From JBDWFY01 sp965275915 (GTDB lineage Bacteria > Pseudomonadota > Alphaproteobacteria > Rhizobiales > Stappiaceae), in contig CBDHYI010000004.1 of the NCBI GenBank assembly GCA_965275915.1, positions 62,001 through 126,000 of the forward strand: a stretch of 64,000 nucleotides of DNA. Reading direction: 5' to 3'. The position numbers and the translations under genes were made by a program. Positions within the stretch are counted from its first letter, which is position 1, and each line of letters opens with the position of its first letter. This document shows, piece by piece, positions 9,494-18,412 of this stretch. The notes beneath the pieces were generated by a model that was not told where the DNA came from, searched no databases, and saw only the letters and a program-made list of their open reading frames with translations.

Positions 9494-12286
9494 TCACTTC
9501 TCCTGCTCAGCAAGAAGCAATCTGGCCGCGATCAGAAACAGGATCGCAAAGAATGCCAGAACGGCATATTGAAGCGGAAACGCATCAAGCCCCAGATCCT
9601 TCGCAAAGACGCCGATACTGATTGTCTGGAACCAGCTTGCCGGGAACCCGTAGCCGATATATTTCGCAGCGCCGACCATGGTGGATGCCGGGTACAAAAA
9701 CCCCGAAAAGTTGATCGAGGGGATAACAGTCAGGATTGCGGCGGCGAATATCGCAGCAACCTGAGAACTGACGATCGAGGACACCATCAGCCCGAAACCG
9801 GTTGAGCAGAAAACATAAAGCAAGGCGCCAAAGGTCAGGGCAAGCATGCTTCCCTTAACGGCAACCCCGAAAATGACGACAGCCATGAAGACCAGTGTGA
9901 AAAAACTCACCATTCCGACGGCGATATAGGGAAGCTGCTTGCCGATCAGGAACTCTCCGACGGTGGCCGGTGAGGCATAGAGATTGAGGATCGATCCCAT
10001 CTCTTTTTCGCGCACAACGCCGACTGCGGTCAGCATGGCGGGAATCATCATCAGCAGAAGCATCACAACACCGGGGGTGATCGCGAAAACGGATTCAAAG
10101 GACTGATTGTACCGAAACCGCGGGATCGGATTGATGGGGCCGCCTGACGGCGGCGATCCGGATGCCTGCTCGCTCAGTGTGACCGCGTAGTCCTGAACAA
10201 TACCGCTGATATACCCGCTGATGGTCTCGCCGCGAAACGGCACACTGCCGTCAATCATGAAATTCACTTCCGGCTGCCGGTTGTTCATCAGGTCAATTCC
10301 GTAGCGCGGCGGAATGTCGACGACCAGATGAACGGTGCCCTGCTTCAGGCGCCGCTGTGCCATGACAAGCGACGTGACCGGCTCTTCCTGCACGAAATAG
10401 TCGCTGCCGCCAAACGCGTCGATGAATTGACGGCTGTAATAACTCTGGTCGCGATCAAGAACGGAAAAACTGAGATCCTTCACATCGAACGATATGCCGA
10501 GGGAAAAAGTGACCATCAGAATCATCGGCCCCAGCACAGCAAAAGCCATTCGGATCGGATCGCGAATGATCTCAACGCTCTCGCGCCGGGTGAAAGCCCA
10601 GATCCGGGAGAGGCTGGCAGAGTCTCCGGATAGTCCGGCATGTATTGCGTCTACGGCCGTCGAGACAGGCGCCGGCTGACCGCCTTCGGATGCCTGATCC
10701 CCCGCAGCATCAGGTTCGCGCTCTTTCTGATCGTCTTCAAGATATCCGATGAAGGCCTCTTCAAGCGTCGGAACACCGCGTTTCTGTGTGAGTTCTTCCG
10801 GTGCTCCAACGGCAAGCACCCGTCCGGCATGCATCAGCGAAATGCGATCGCACCGTTCGGCCTCGTTCATAAAGTGGGTCGACACAAAGATTGTCACGCC
10901 CTTGCCGCGGGACAGGTCGATCAGATAGCGCCAGAAAAGATCCCGTGCCGCGGGATCGACGCCCGACGTCGGCTCATCAAGTATCAGAACTTCCGGCTCG
11001 TGCAGAACAGCCGCCGCAAGCTGCAGCCGCTGGCGGATCCCCAGGGGCAGATCCGACGGCGAGAGTTTCGCCACATCCTTCAGGCCGAAATTGTCCAGCG
11101 CCTCCTCTATCCGCTCCGAGGCCAGTTTGTCGTTAAGCTGGTAAAGCTGTGCGTGCAGCCGGAGATTGGCGATCACGGACAGTTCTTCATAAAGCGAAAA
11201 AGCCTGGGAGACGTAACCGACCCGCTTGCGGACGGAGATATCCGCAGCATCAATGGGTTTACCGAGAAGATTGGCGGTTCCGTCGCTGGCCTCCAGAAGG
11301 CCGGTCAGCATCTTCATGGTGGTGGTTTTGCCGCATCCGTTCGAGCCCAGAAACCCGAATATCTCTCCCCTTTCAATTTCGAAACTGACATGATCGACGG
11401 CAACGAATTTCCCAAACCGCCGCGTCAGCCCGGATGCCGTAATCGCCGGAGGCCCTTCAGGTTCGGGCTTGGGCGGAATGACCAGCGGGCCGGAATCACC
11501 GCGCTTTTCTTCCGGCAGCAAGGTGACATAAGCGTCTTCAAGCGAATCCGAGCCGGTGCGGTCCAGAATGTCACGGGTCGCATCATCGGCCAGGATTCTG
11601 CCGTCATCCATGGCAATCAGACGGTCGAACCGTTCCGCCTCATTCATATAGGCGGTCGCAACCAGAACACTCATGCGCGGCCGGTCTGCGCGGATCTGAT
11701 CGACCAGTTCCCAGAACTGACGGCGGGACAGCGGATCGACGCCGGTCGTCGGCTCATCCAGGATAAGGATGTCCGGGTCATGAACCAGTGAACAGCACAG
11801 GCCGAGTTTTTGTTTCATGCCGCCTGACAGTTTCCCCGCCGGCCGGTCGGGAAACGGGGCCAGTCCGGTCGCAGTCAACAGGCGTTCTATACGCTGTCTC
11901 CGGGCCGCCGTATCAAGACCGAACAGCCGGCCGAAGAAGTCGACATTTTCAAAAACGGACAGGCTTGGGTAGAGATTCTTGCCAAGTCCCTGGGGCATAT
12001 ACGCAATCTGCGGTGCGATTGAGGCCCGGTGACCGCGCTCGGCCAATGAGCCGCCAAACACCTCGATCGCGCCTGTCTGGAGTTTCTTGACGCCGGCAAT
12101 CAGGGATAAAAGCGTGGATTTTCCGACCCCGTCCGGTCCGACAAAGGCGAGCGATTCACCCTCTCTGATCTCAAAGGAGACGCCCTGAAGGGCCCGGGTC
12201 TGTCCATATTGGTGGGCCACCCCGTCAACTGTCAAGGCAGCGGCCCGGGAGCCGGCTGGTCCGGAATCTGGTCCGTCAGTTGACAT
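9494..12286 (-). CDS. Double ABC ATPase fused to ABC-2 permease (RbbA/YhiH-like)
   Basis: A 930-residue fusion: two nucleotide-binding domains then an ABC-2 membrane domain. NBD1 has Walker A GPDGVGKST, signature LSGGMKQK and Walker B ILDEPTTGVDP. NBD2 has Walker A GSNGCGKTT and Walker B ILDEPTSGVDP, but the LSGGQ signature is replaced by LPLGIRQRL, as is usual in the second half of this family. The membrane part (about 560-930) has one helix, a large soluble domain and a cluster of helices. It overlaps the upstream HlyD gene by 11 bases and is followed at once by a second permease. The E. coli homologue is YhiH/RbbA, encoded in yhiI-yhiH-yhhJ, the same order as here. The transported substrate cannot be read from sequence. 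Confidence 0.92.
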   Translation of the reverse strand: MSTDGPDSGPAGSRAAALTVDGVAHQYGQTRALQGVSFEIREGESLAFVGPDGVGKSTLLSLIAGVKKLQTGAIEVFGGSLAERGHRASIAPQIAYMPQGLGKNLYPSLSVFENVDFFGRLFGLDTAARRQRIERLLTATGLAPFPDRPAGKLSGGMKQKLGLCCSLVHDPDILILDEPTTGVDPLSRRQFWELVDQIRADRPRMSVLVATAYMNEAERFDRLIAMDDGRILADDATRDILDRTGSDSLEDAYVTLLPEEKRGDSGPLVIPPKPEPEGPPAITASGLTRRFGKFVAVDHVSFEIERGEIFGFLGSNGCGKTTTMKMLTGLLEASDGTANLLGKPIDAADISVRKRVGYVSQAFSLYEELSVIANLRLHAQLYQLNDKLASERIEEALDNFGLKDVAKLSPSDLPLGIRQRLQLAAAVLHEPEVLILDEPTSGVDPAARDLFWRYLIDLSRGKGVTIFVSTHFMNEAERCDRISLMHAGRVLAVGAPEELTQKRGVPTLEEAFIGYLEDDQKEREPDAAGDQASEGGQPAPVSTAVDAIHAGLSGDSASLSRIWAFTRRESVEIIRDPIRMAFAVLGPMILMVTFSLGISFDVKDLSFSVLDRDQSYYSRQFIDAFGGSDYFVQEEPVTSLVMAQRRLKQGTVHLVVDIPPRYGIDLMNNRQPEVNFMIDGSVPFRGETISGYISGIVQDYAVTLSEQASGSPPSGGPINPIPRFRYNQSFESVFAITPGVVMLLLMMIPAMLTAVGVVREKEMGSILNLYASPATVGEFLIGKQLPYIAVGMVSFFTLVFMAVVIFGVAVKGSMLALTFGALLYVFCSTGFGLMVSSIVSSQVAAIFAAAILTVIPSINFSGFLYPASTMVGAAKYIGYGFPASWFQTISIGVFAKDLGLDAFPLQYAVLAFFAILFLIAARLLLAEQEK

Positions 12287-13262
12287 CCGGCAAATTCACC
12301 TTCAACGACTCCGGCCAGGCCGCATTGGGGTCAATCCGCACATATCCGTCACCGGTCATGCCGGGTTTCACGAAATTCGCATATTTGTCCAGAATATCCT
12401 TTGGCACCTGCAGCTTGAGCCGGAACATCAGCGTCTGACGCTCGGAGGCCGTTTCCACATATTTCGGTGTAAACTGCGCATCGCCTGAGACGAAGGAAAT
12501 CATTGCGGGAATGACATATCCCTGCGCCGCATCAAGGATGATCCGCGCTTCATCGCCAAACGCGACGCGACCGACATAATCCGTCGGCAGAAACAGCGTC
12601 ATATAGGTGTTTGACAGGTCAAGAACCGTCAGGATCCGTCCGCCCGCGCTCAGAACCTCGCCCGGCTCCACCAAACGATATTCGACCCGCCCGTTAATGG
12701 GAGCGTCAAGGGTCATTTCCTCGATCTGGACCTGGATCTGTTGGGTGTCCGCCTCGGCCTGAAGCTTCGACGCCTTCGCCAGCCCGACCTGAGCCTGCGC
12801 CGACTTGACCGATGCCGCGTAGACATCCCTTTGCGCTTCGCGCTGATCCACCGTCGATTGCGGCGTATTGTCGTTTTTGAGGAGTTCCTTGGAACGGTCG
12901 AGCTGAACCTGTGCGAGAGCCAGGTTCGCCTTCTCGATCTCAACCTGGGCATCGGCTTTGGTGATGTTCTCCGCCGCCTGCTCCACATTTGCCTTCGCGG
13001 CGGCCAGCTGCGCCTGAAGCTCGTTAACGTCCATCTGGACCAGAACCTCGCCGGATGTCACGGTGTCCCCTTCCTGCACCATGATTTCTCTGACGCGACC
13101 GGCATATTTGGTGGCAATATCCACCTTCTGGACTTCCATGCGCCCATTGACGCGATAAAACCCGGCCGGTGTCGCTTCCGCATTCAGTTCCTGCCAGTAG
13201 AAATAGCCGGCGACACCGCCTGCCAAGACCACACCGGCTGCTATGACAGGGAAAACGCGCAT
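12276..13262 (-). CDS. HlyD-family periplasmic adaptor (YhiI-like)
   Basis: Membrane-fusion protein, 328 residues: an N-terminal signal anchor (VFPVIAAGVVLAGGVAGYF), a split biotinyl-lipoyl domain (KVDIATKYAGRVREIMVQEG and later MTLDAPINGRVEYRLVEPGE), a long alpha-helical hairpin of about 100 residues rich in Ala/Gln/Lys, then a beta-barrel. It should link the inner-membrane ABC complex encoded downstream to an outer-membrane channel that is not encoded here. First gene of the operon; the start at 13262 overlaps nothing upstream. The promoter must lie in 13263-13560, shared back-to-back with the sigma54-driven gene at 13626. Confidence 0.92.
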   Translation of the reverse strand: MRVFPVIAAGVVLAGGVAGYFYWQELNAEATPAGFYRVNGRMEVQKVDIATKYAGRVREIMVQEGDTVTSGEVLVQMDVNELQAQLAAAKANVEQAAENITKADAQVEIEKANLALAQVQLDRSKELLKNDNTPQSTVDQREAQRDVYAASVKSAQAQVGLAKASKLQAEADTQQIQVQIEEMTLDAPINGRVEYRLVEPGEVLSAGGRILTVLDLSNTYMTLFLPTDYVGRVAFGDEARIILDAAQGYVIPAMISFVSGDAQFTPKYVETASERQTLMFRLKLQVPKDILDKYANFVKPGMTGDGYVRIDPNAAWPESLKVNLPDVN

Positions 13263-13383
13263 GGCCGTCCTTTCATCTTGTTAGAGCGTGTTTGCATCCT
13301 GGGAGGGCATGATGCTCTTTCGGGTATGGCGACAAAACAGAAATTGCAATCGTAAAAACCCTTAGGCTGTCCCGACCCTAACA

Positions 13384-13409
13384 ACACGGTCTCAGATTGG
13401 GAACCGTGT
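13384..13409. promoter_or_regulatory. Candidate activator-binding dyad (enhancer)
   Basis: Perfect 7-base inverted repeat ACACGGT ... ACCGTGT with 12 bases between the arms. It lies about 165-190 bases upstream of the -24 element of the sigma54 promoter, the usual distance for an enhancer bound by an NtrC-class activator. The activator gene at 14349-15782 is the obvious candidate protein. Site identity is inferred from position and symmetry only. Confidence 0.4.
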
Positions 13410-13572
13410 CAAAAAATAATCTCAATTCAGGACACGTAAAATTCCTCAACGTCACTTTCAGAGATTTAAGAAGACAATTACAGCACCTGAGTGATTCACG
13501 TCACATACTTTATGACCGAATTTAACTATAATTACTGAAGGACTTGAATAAAACGCCATCAACCTGAACTCC

Positions 13573-13588
13573 TGGCACCCACTTTGCT
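13573..13588 (+). promoter_or_regulatory. Sigma54 (RpoN) promoter, -24/-12
   Basis: TGGCAC, five bases (ccact), then TTGCT: a full match to the sigma54 consensus TGGCAC-N5-TTGCW. The invariant GG (13574-13575) and GC (13586-13587) are exactly 10 bases apart. Transcription should start near 13599, about 27 bases before the ATG at 13626, which has the ribosome site AGGTGGGG. An NtrC-type activator is encoded immediately downstream on the other strand. Confidence 0.85.
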
Positions 13589-13625
13589 TTGCCTGAGTCA
13601 ATATAGTTTAAATAGGTGGGGAATT

Positions 13626-14234
13626 ATGTCTGACATTGTGTACCTGATGAATGTAGACGAAGCGCCGAAAAACGGTCATGATATTCTAAACACGCGAGAG
13701 ATGAGCGAGCACATCCTTGATTGGGTCAAGCGAAAAGTCGTTTATCTGACCAGTGACGACACGATCGAACGCCTCGTCAACCGTGTTCCCGGCCACCTTA
13801 TGCGCCGCACCGCAGGCGCCTTTACCTGCGGCGGCACCGAATTCTGGATGCACGGCGAACGGGTGTGGGTCCACCCGCACACGTTTGCCCCCGAAACCCT
13901 GCAATCTGTAAGACACATCGTTAACACCCATTATCCCGAATTTTCAGACAGTCTTGAGCTGACCAACCGGCCGGGACTGGTAAACGCCTCCCTGATCGGC
14001 AGTCAGGCCTCCTTGCAGGAACGGCAGGCCTTCGGACTGAAGGACGGCAAAACCGGTATCCGCAAGGAGATCGCCCGTCTTCTGACCAATGAACTGCCGG
14101 ACTATAAAATCCGCATCGCAGGTGAAGTCAGTCTCGATATTTTTCCCCAAGCGGAGCCCTACGAAGCGGTGCGTCAGTTCGTGACCGAGCGCCATCGCGG
14201 CGCGTCCATCGGCCATCTGCATCCCTTTACATGA
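13626..14234 (+). CDS. Phosphomannomutase-like HAD protein lacking catalytic residues (putative pseudoenzyme)
   Basis: 202 residues from the ATG at 13626 (ribosome site AGGTGGGG). I align it by eye to eukaryotic-type phosphomannomutases (HAD class IIB). The HAD motif I region reads LMNVDEAPKN (7-16) where the enzymes have LFDVDGTLT, so the nucleophile Asp is Asn9 while Asp11 is kept. LTSDD (41-45) sits at motif II, and FTCGGTEFW at the usual NGA/ENG turn. The cap domain has ASLIGSQASLQER (121-133) against NVSPIGR...S.EER, and GEVSLDIFPQ (166-175) against GQISFDVFP, but the following GWDK is lost. The protein stops before the final core strand that carries motif IV (GDKT..GGND). It should therefore bind a ligand or partner rather than catalyse. 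Expressed from a sigma54 promoter beside a two-component pair. Homology is by recalled motifs; moderately sure. Confidence 0.6.
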   Translation: MSDIVYLMNVDEAPKNGHDILNTREMSEHILDWVKRKVVYLTSDDTIERLVNRVPGHLMRRTAGAFTCGGTEFWMHGERVWVHPHTFAPETLQSVRHIVNTHYPEFSDSLELTNRPGLVNASLIGSQASLQERQAFGLKDGKTGIRKEIARLLTNELPDYKIRIAGEVSLDIFPQAEPYEAVRQFVTERHRGASIGHLHPFT

Positions 14235-14277
14235 GGGGAACGCAAGGTCCTCCCGGTAAACAAGACGGAACTGATGA

Positions 14278-14350
14278 GAGCGTTGTGCGCGGACCCGCAC
14301 ACAACGCTCCAAGGCATTTCACGCGATCCAGGGATCGCGCGAAATGCCCT
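14278..14350. terminator. Two adjacent hairpins between convergent genes
   Basis: First hairpin: GAGCGTTGTG (from 14278) pairs with CACAACGCTC (ending 14309). Second: GGCATTTCACGCGATC pairs with GATCGCGCGAAATGCC (ending about 14348) with one mismatch, around an AGG loop, and its right arm abuts the stop of the sigma54 activator. Neither has a clear T-run. They probably end or stabilise the two converging transcripts. Confidence 0.5.
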
Positions 14351-15782
14351 AGCTGTTCCAGCTTTCGCGCTTGCGATAGAGCGTGGAGGGACTGACATCG
14401 AGGATCTTTGCCGCTTTGGGCAAACTGCCCGAACAGGCCTTGATGGTCGCTTCGATGATCCGCCTCTCTGTTTCAGCCAGTGTCTGGCCCAACGGCACCG
14501 AAATGCGTTCGGCACCGAGCTCTGCGGCCAATCCCTCCGCACCTGCGCTTTCTGGCCCGGTCGTCGGCCCGGAAGCCGGCAATGACCGGGCGCCCGAACC
14601 GTCGGAGCCCTGTCCGCCGAGCATTGCTCTTTCGATAAGCACGCCCTCGTTCAGGACAACGGCGTTTCTCACCGCATTTTGCAACTCCCGCACATTGCCC
14701 GGCCACTGATGGCTCAAAAGGAACTCCTGCGCCTCTGTGCTGAAGGCTTCAAACTGCTTGCCTTCTTCCCCCGCATATTTGTGGAGCAGGTACAGGGCGA
14801 TATCCAGCACATCGCCCTCCCGGTCGCGCAAAGGCGGCAAATGCAGCGGCAGAACATGCAGGCGATAGTACAGGTCCTCGCGGAAACGGCCCCTGGCAAC
14901 TTCCTCCGAAGGATTCCGGTTGGTGGCGCAGATAACGCGCACATCGACGTCCGTCAACCTGTCCTCCCCCACACGCTGAACCCGGCCGGTTTGCAGAAAT
15001 CTCAGCAATTTGGACTGCAGTCCAATATCCATTTCGCAGATTTCATCCAGGAAAAGTGTGCCGCCGTCGGCCTGAAAGGCGGCGCCGACCCGATCGCTGA
15101 CAGCCCCTGTGAACGCCCCTTTGACGTGGCCGAAGATTTCAGACTCCATCAGGTCCTTCGGAATGGCGGCGCAATTGATCGCGATGAATTTCCTGTCGCG
15201 GCGCGGGCCCGCCCGATGGATCGCCTCGGCGCAAACCTCCTTGCCGGTGCCGCTCTCTCCGGTGATGAAAACGGTTGCCCGCGACCGGGCAACGCTTTCG
15301 ATCATCCGATACACCGTCCGCATGGCCAGCGACTGGCCGACAAAGCCGAACCGGCCGCCGGTCGCATCGCCGTTCAGGCTGCGAACGGTCTCCCGCAACG
15401 AGGACCGTTCAAGCGCATTGCAGGCGGTGGTTATGAGACGTTGCTCAGAAACAGGTTTAACAACAAAGTCATAGGCGCCGTTGCGCATCGCCTCCACCGC
15501 CATTGCCACCGACCCCTGACCGGTCACGACAATGACGGTGATGGACGTATCCTTTTCCCGGCATTCCCGCATAACGTCAAAGCCGTTCATATCCGGCAAT
15601 TGCAGATCCAGAAGCATGACGTCATATCGGCCCGTTTCCAGGGCCTCGATGGCCGCCCTGCCCGTCTCGACATGATCGACATTCAGGCCGGCCCCCTGCA
15701 ACTGGGCGCAATAAAGGGCTGCAATGGACACCGTGTCTTCAACAAGCAGGAACCGCCTGCCGCCCGTTTGAACAACGTTCAT
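14349..15782 (-). CDS. Sigma54-dependent response regulator (NtrC/LuxO class)
   Basis: 477 residues: receiver domain (FLLVEDT; phospho-acceptor Asp59 in LLDLQLPD; conserved Lys in FVVKP), AAA+ domain, and a Fis-type helix-turn-helix at the C-terminus (SLPKAAKILDVSPSTLYRKR). The AAA+ part has Walker A GESGTGKE, the sigma54-contact loop GAFTGA and Walker B GGTLFLDEI, so it should remodel sigma54 holoenzyme. Its ATG at 15782 overlaps the stop of the hybrid kinase gene by 4 bases, meaning translational coupling and a cognate pair. The domain set recalls LuxO downstream of LuxQ-type hybrid kinases. The sigma54 promoter at 13573 is the nearest plausible target. Confidence 0.94.
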   Translation of the reverse strand: MNVVQTGGRRFLLVEDTVSIAALYCAQLQGAGLNVDHVETGRAAIEALETGRYDVMLLDLQLPDMNGFDVMRECREKDTSITVIVVTGQGSVAMAVEAMRNGAYDFVVKPVSEQRLITTACNALERSSLRETVRSLNGDATGGRFGFVGQSLAMRTVYRMIESVARSRATVFITGESGTGKEVCAEAIHRAGPRRDRKFIAINCAAIPKDLMESEIFGHVKGAFTGAVSDRVGAAFQADGGTLFLDEICEMDIGLQSKLLRFLQTGRVQRVGEDRLTDVDVRVICATNRNPSEEVARGRFREDLYYRLHVLPLHLPPLRDREGDVLDIALYLLHKYAGEEGKQFEAFSTEAQEFLLSHQWPGNVRELQNAVRNAVVLNEGVLIERAMLGGQGSDGSGARSLPASGPTTGPESAGAEGLAAELGAERISVPLGQTLAETERRIIEATIKACSGSLPKAAKILDVSPSTLYRKRESWNS

Positions 15783-18412
15783 CCCGCTTCCTTCTCCAGA
15801 CAGACCGCAGCCGCCTTGTCGGCGAAGCCGCGCACGGCCTTGAGGGTTTCTCCGGCCGTCCTTTCAAGGTCAGAAACACCGGTTTTCAACGCCTTGTCAT
15901 CCGCCATTGCAGCGGCATGACCGACACTTTCCGCACAATGACAAAGCGCGTTTGCGCCAAAGGTTGCCGAAACGCTCTTCAGGATGTGGCAGGCCCGCTC
16001 GATTCCAGTCCGGTCCCGATCGGCATAACCGCGCATCACATTATGTGTCGTCTGTCCGATATCGTCGGTAAACTGCTGAACAATCGTCTCCCTGACGGGT
16101 TCGGAGAGCCCGGACAGCAACGTCTCAAGAACCGCTGCGTCCAAAATGGAGGACGAAACGGGGTCCGGCCGGAGCGGATCGGGATCCGGATCCTGCTTCT
16201 GTCCGGGAGGCATATCCTTCAGGAGAGAAGACAGAGTTGCAATCAGGCGGTTGCGAACAACGGGTTTTGAAAGGAAACCGTTCATACCGGCATTGCGGGC
16301 CCGGTTTTGGTCGTCCTGCGACACATGGGCGGTAAGTGCGATGATCGGAATATGCGAGGCCGGGGCATCCGCAGCGCGGATCAGTCGGGTTGCTTCAACG
16401 CCGTCCATTTCGGGCATGGATATATCCATCAAAACGGCGTCGTAAGCGGCGACTTTGAGCCGGTCGACCGCCTCCTGCCCGGTTCCGACACAATCCACGA
16501 GGCAGTCCAGACCCAGAAGCGTATCGGAAATGACCATCCGGTTGGTCATATTGTCTTCGGCAAGCAGGATCCGGGCGCCGTTCAATCGTTCATAGTCAGC
16601 CGGCGACAGATCCTGCTCCAGGGATGACAGGTCCGCCTTTTCAGCCAGGGCCAGCGGCAGATCGAACCAGAAGGTTGCCCCCTTCCCCTGCTCGCTGCTG
16701 ACATCGATCGTGCCGCCCAGCAACTCGACGATTTCCCGCGAGATGGCAAGCCCGAGACCTGTCCCCTCGTGCCGACGCGAATAGGACGGATCCAGGGTGG
16801 TGAATTCGGAAAACAAGAGCGCGCGCTTGTCTGCCGGAATGCCCACCCCGGTGTCCTGAACCGAAAATCTGACCAGAGCGTCTTTCGGGCCGCGTTCAAG
16901 GGCGGATACGGAAATGGTGATGTCCCCTTTTTCCGTGAATTTGACCGCGTTTCCGACCAGATTCAGCAACACCTGGCGAATGCGCCCTGCGTCAGACCGG
17001 ACAATTTCGGGAGTCCGGGCCCCAAGACGCATATTGAGGTTCAGACCTTTTTCCCGCGCGTGCGGCATCATCAGATCCATGACGCTGTTGACGGCGGGAC
17101 GGAGTTCAAACGCATCATTCTCCAGACTGAGTTTTCCGGCTTCGAGCTTCGAAAAATCGAGGATGTCGTTGATGATCTGCAACAGGGCCTGGGCGGACTC
17201 GCGCGCGGTGGCGATATAGCGGTTCTGGCTTTCATCAAGCTCCGTTTCACGCAGGAGATTGAGAATGCCCAGCACCGCATTCAAAGGTGTGCGGATTTCA
17301 TGGCTCATCATGGCCAGGAAGCTCGCTTTGGCCTGGCCCGCGACCCTGGCCTCTTCGAGCGCAGCCTGAAGCGCTGCCTCGCGAGCCCGTTCGTCCGTAA
17401 TATCGCGCATATAGCCGATGAAAACCGGGACGTCGCCTTCTTTGGCGACACTGATCGCAAGCTCAAGCAGAAACTCGGTCCCGTCCGCCCTGAGCCCGTT
17501 AATTTCGATGCGCTGCCCCAGAACAGGGCTCAAGCCGGTCGGAGTAAAGTTCTTCAGGCCTTTCAAATGGGCGGCCCGGTGCCGTTCCGGAACGATCAAC
17601 CCCGCCATGTCCCTGCCGATCACCGCATTGCGCGGGTAGCCGAAAATCTTTTCCGCCGCCGGATTGAATTCGACGATGCGACCGCCTGCGTCAATAATGA
17701 CAATCCCGTCCAGTGCAGAGCTGATGGTTGCGCGCAACTGGCTTTCACTGTCCCTGAGGGCCGCCTCCCGCACTTTCAGTTCGGTAATATCAATCCGGAA
17801 ACCAACCGTGCGTCCGTCCGCCATCCGATGTTCGAACGCTCTGAGCCAGCGGCCGTCGTCCAGATGCTGCTCCATCGGATCTTCCGGATTGCGGTGGAGT
17901 TCCAGCCGATGTTCGACCCAGGCGTCGATATCATCGTCCGGAGCAATATACTGACCCCGTTTCGCGCCTTCCCGAATGATATGTTCAAATGTGTTGCCCG
18001 GCACCAGGAGGTCGGCGCTGGTCGCATAAAAGTCGCGATAACGCTGGTTGCAGATTTCCAGGCGGTCGTCAGGCGCATAGAGCGCAAATCCGTCCGGCAG
18101 GGCCTCAATGGCAGCCTGCAGGCGCAGCTCAAGGGCTTCACCTTGTGAAAGCCCCGAGGTCTGTTTTGATGCGGGAGATGATGTTTCCGGTGCGTATTCG
18201 CCGGCCCGCGCAACCGTACGCCGGTGGTAAGCCCAGCACGCCGCCGCTGTCAACACAGCGGAGCACGCCGCCGAAAGGAGCGCGGTTGCCAGCAGGCCGA
18301 GCCCCGATGCAGCAGGCATCACGCCCTGCGCATTGGCAGCGGCACCCAACTCGCCCGTCCAGAAAAAAAGACAAAGCGTCGACAATGCAACAAGACGAAG
18401 ACCTGCCGGCAT
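15779..18412 (-). CDS. Hybrid sensor histidine kinase (PAS-PAS-HisKA-HATPase-REC-Hpt)
   Basis: 877 residues. Two hydrophobic segments at the N-terminus (about 5-28 and 36-62) enclose a very short periplasmic loop. Two PAS domains follow (about 95-215 and 222-345; LDGIVIIDAGGRIVEFNPAAEKIFGY). The H-box is MSHEIRTPLN with His371; N, G1 and G2 boxes are present (DTGVGIP, GTGLGLAI). The receiver has Asp663 in LMDISMPEMDG, and a C-terminal Hpt domain has His809 in CHILKS. A four-step His-Asp-His-Asp relay into the coupled response regulator is expected. The tiny outside loop argues for a cytoplasmic or membrane-borne signal read by the PAS domains rather than a periplasmic ligand. Confidence 0.94.
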   Translation of the reverse strand: MPAGLRLVALSTLCLFFWTGELGAAANAQGVMPAASGLGLLATALLSAACSAVLTAAACWAYHRRTVARAGEYAPETSSPASKQTSGLSQGEALELRLQAAIEALPDGFALYAPDDRLEICNQRYRDFYATSADLLVPGNTFEHIIREGAKRGQYIAPDDDIDAWVEHRLELHRNPEDPMEQHLDDGRWLRAFEHRMADGRTVGFRIDITELKVREAALRDSESQLRATISSALDGIVIIDAGGRIVEFNPAAEKIFGYPRNAVIGRDMAGLIVPERHRAAHLKGLKNFTPTGLSPVLGQRIEINGLRADGTEFLLELAISVAKEGDVPVFIGYMRDITDERAREAALQAALEEARVAGQAKASFLAMMSHEIRTPLNAVLGILNLLRETELDESQNRYIATARESAQALLQIINDILDFSKLEAGKLSLENDAFELRPAVNSVMDLMMPHAREKGLNLNMRLGARTPEIVRSDAGRIRQVLLNLVGNAVKFTEKGDITISVSALERGPKDALVRFSVQDTGVGIPADKRALLFSEFTTLDPSYSRRHEGTGLGLAISREIVELLGGTIDVSSEQGKGATFWFDLPLALAEKADLSSLEQDLSPADYERLNGARILLAEDNMTNRMVISDTLLGLDCLVDCVGTGQEAVDRLKVAAYDAVLMDISMPEMDGVEATRLIRAADAPASHIPIIALTAHVSQDDQNRARNAGMNGFLSKPVVRNRLIATLSSLLKDMPPGQKQDPDPDPLRPDPVSSSILDAAVLETLLSGLSEPVRETIVQQFTDDIGQTTHNVMRGYADRDRTGIERACHILKSVSATFGANALCHCAESVGHAAAMADDKALKTGVSDLERTAGETLKAVRGFADKAAAVCLEKEAG

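Larger units (their letters stand above)
13263..13625. promoter_or_regulatory. Divergent regulatory region between exporter operon and HAD-like gene
   Basis: A 363-base, comparatively AT-rich divergent intergenic region. It holds the sigma54 promoter at 13573-13588 and an inverted repeat at 13384-13409, described separately. Other short dyads such as GTGATTCACGTCAC near 13490-13503 may be extra protein sites. The leftward promoter for the HlyD operon is not recognisable by eye. Confidence 0.55.

Noticed and set aside
14679..18148. Plus-strand open frames of 413 and 459 codons
   Set aside because: Antisense to the sigma54 activator and hybrid kinase; no recognisable domains or ribosome sites.
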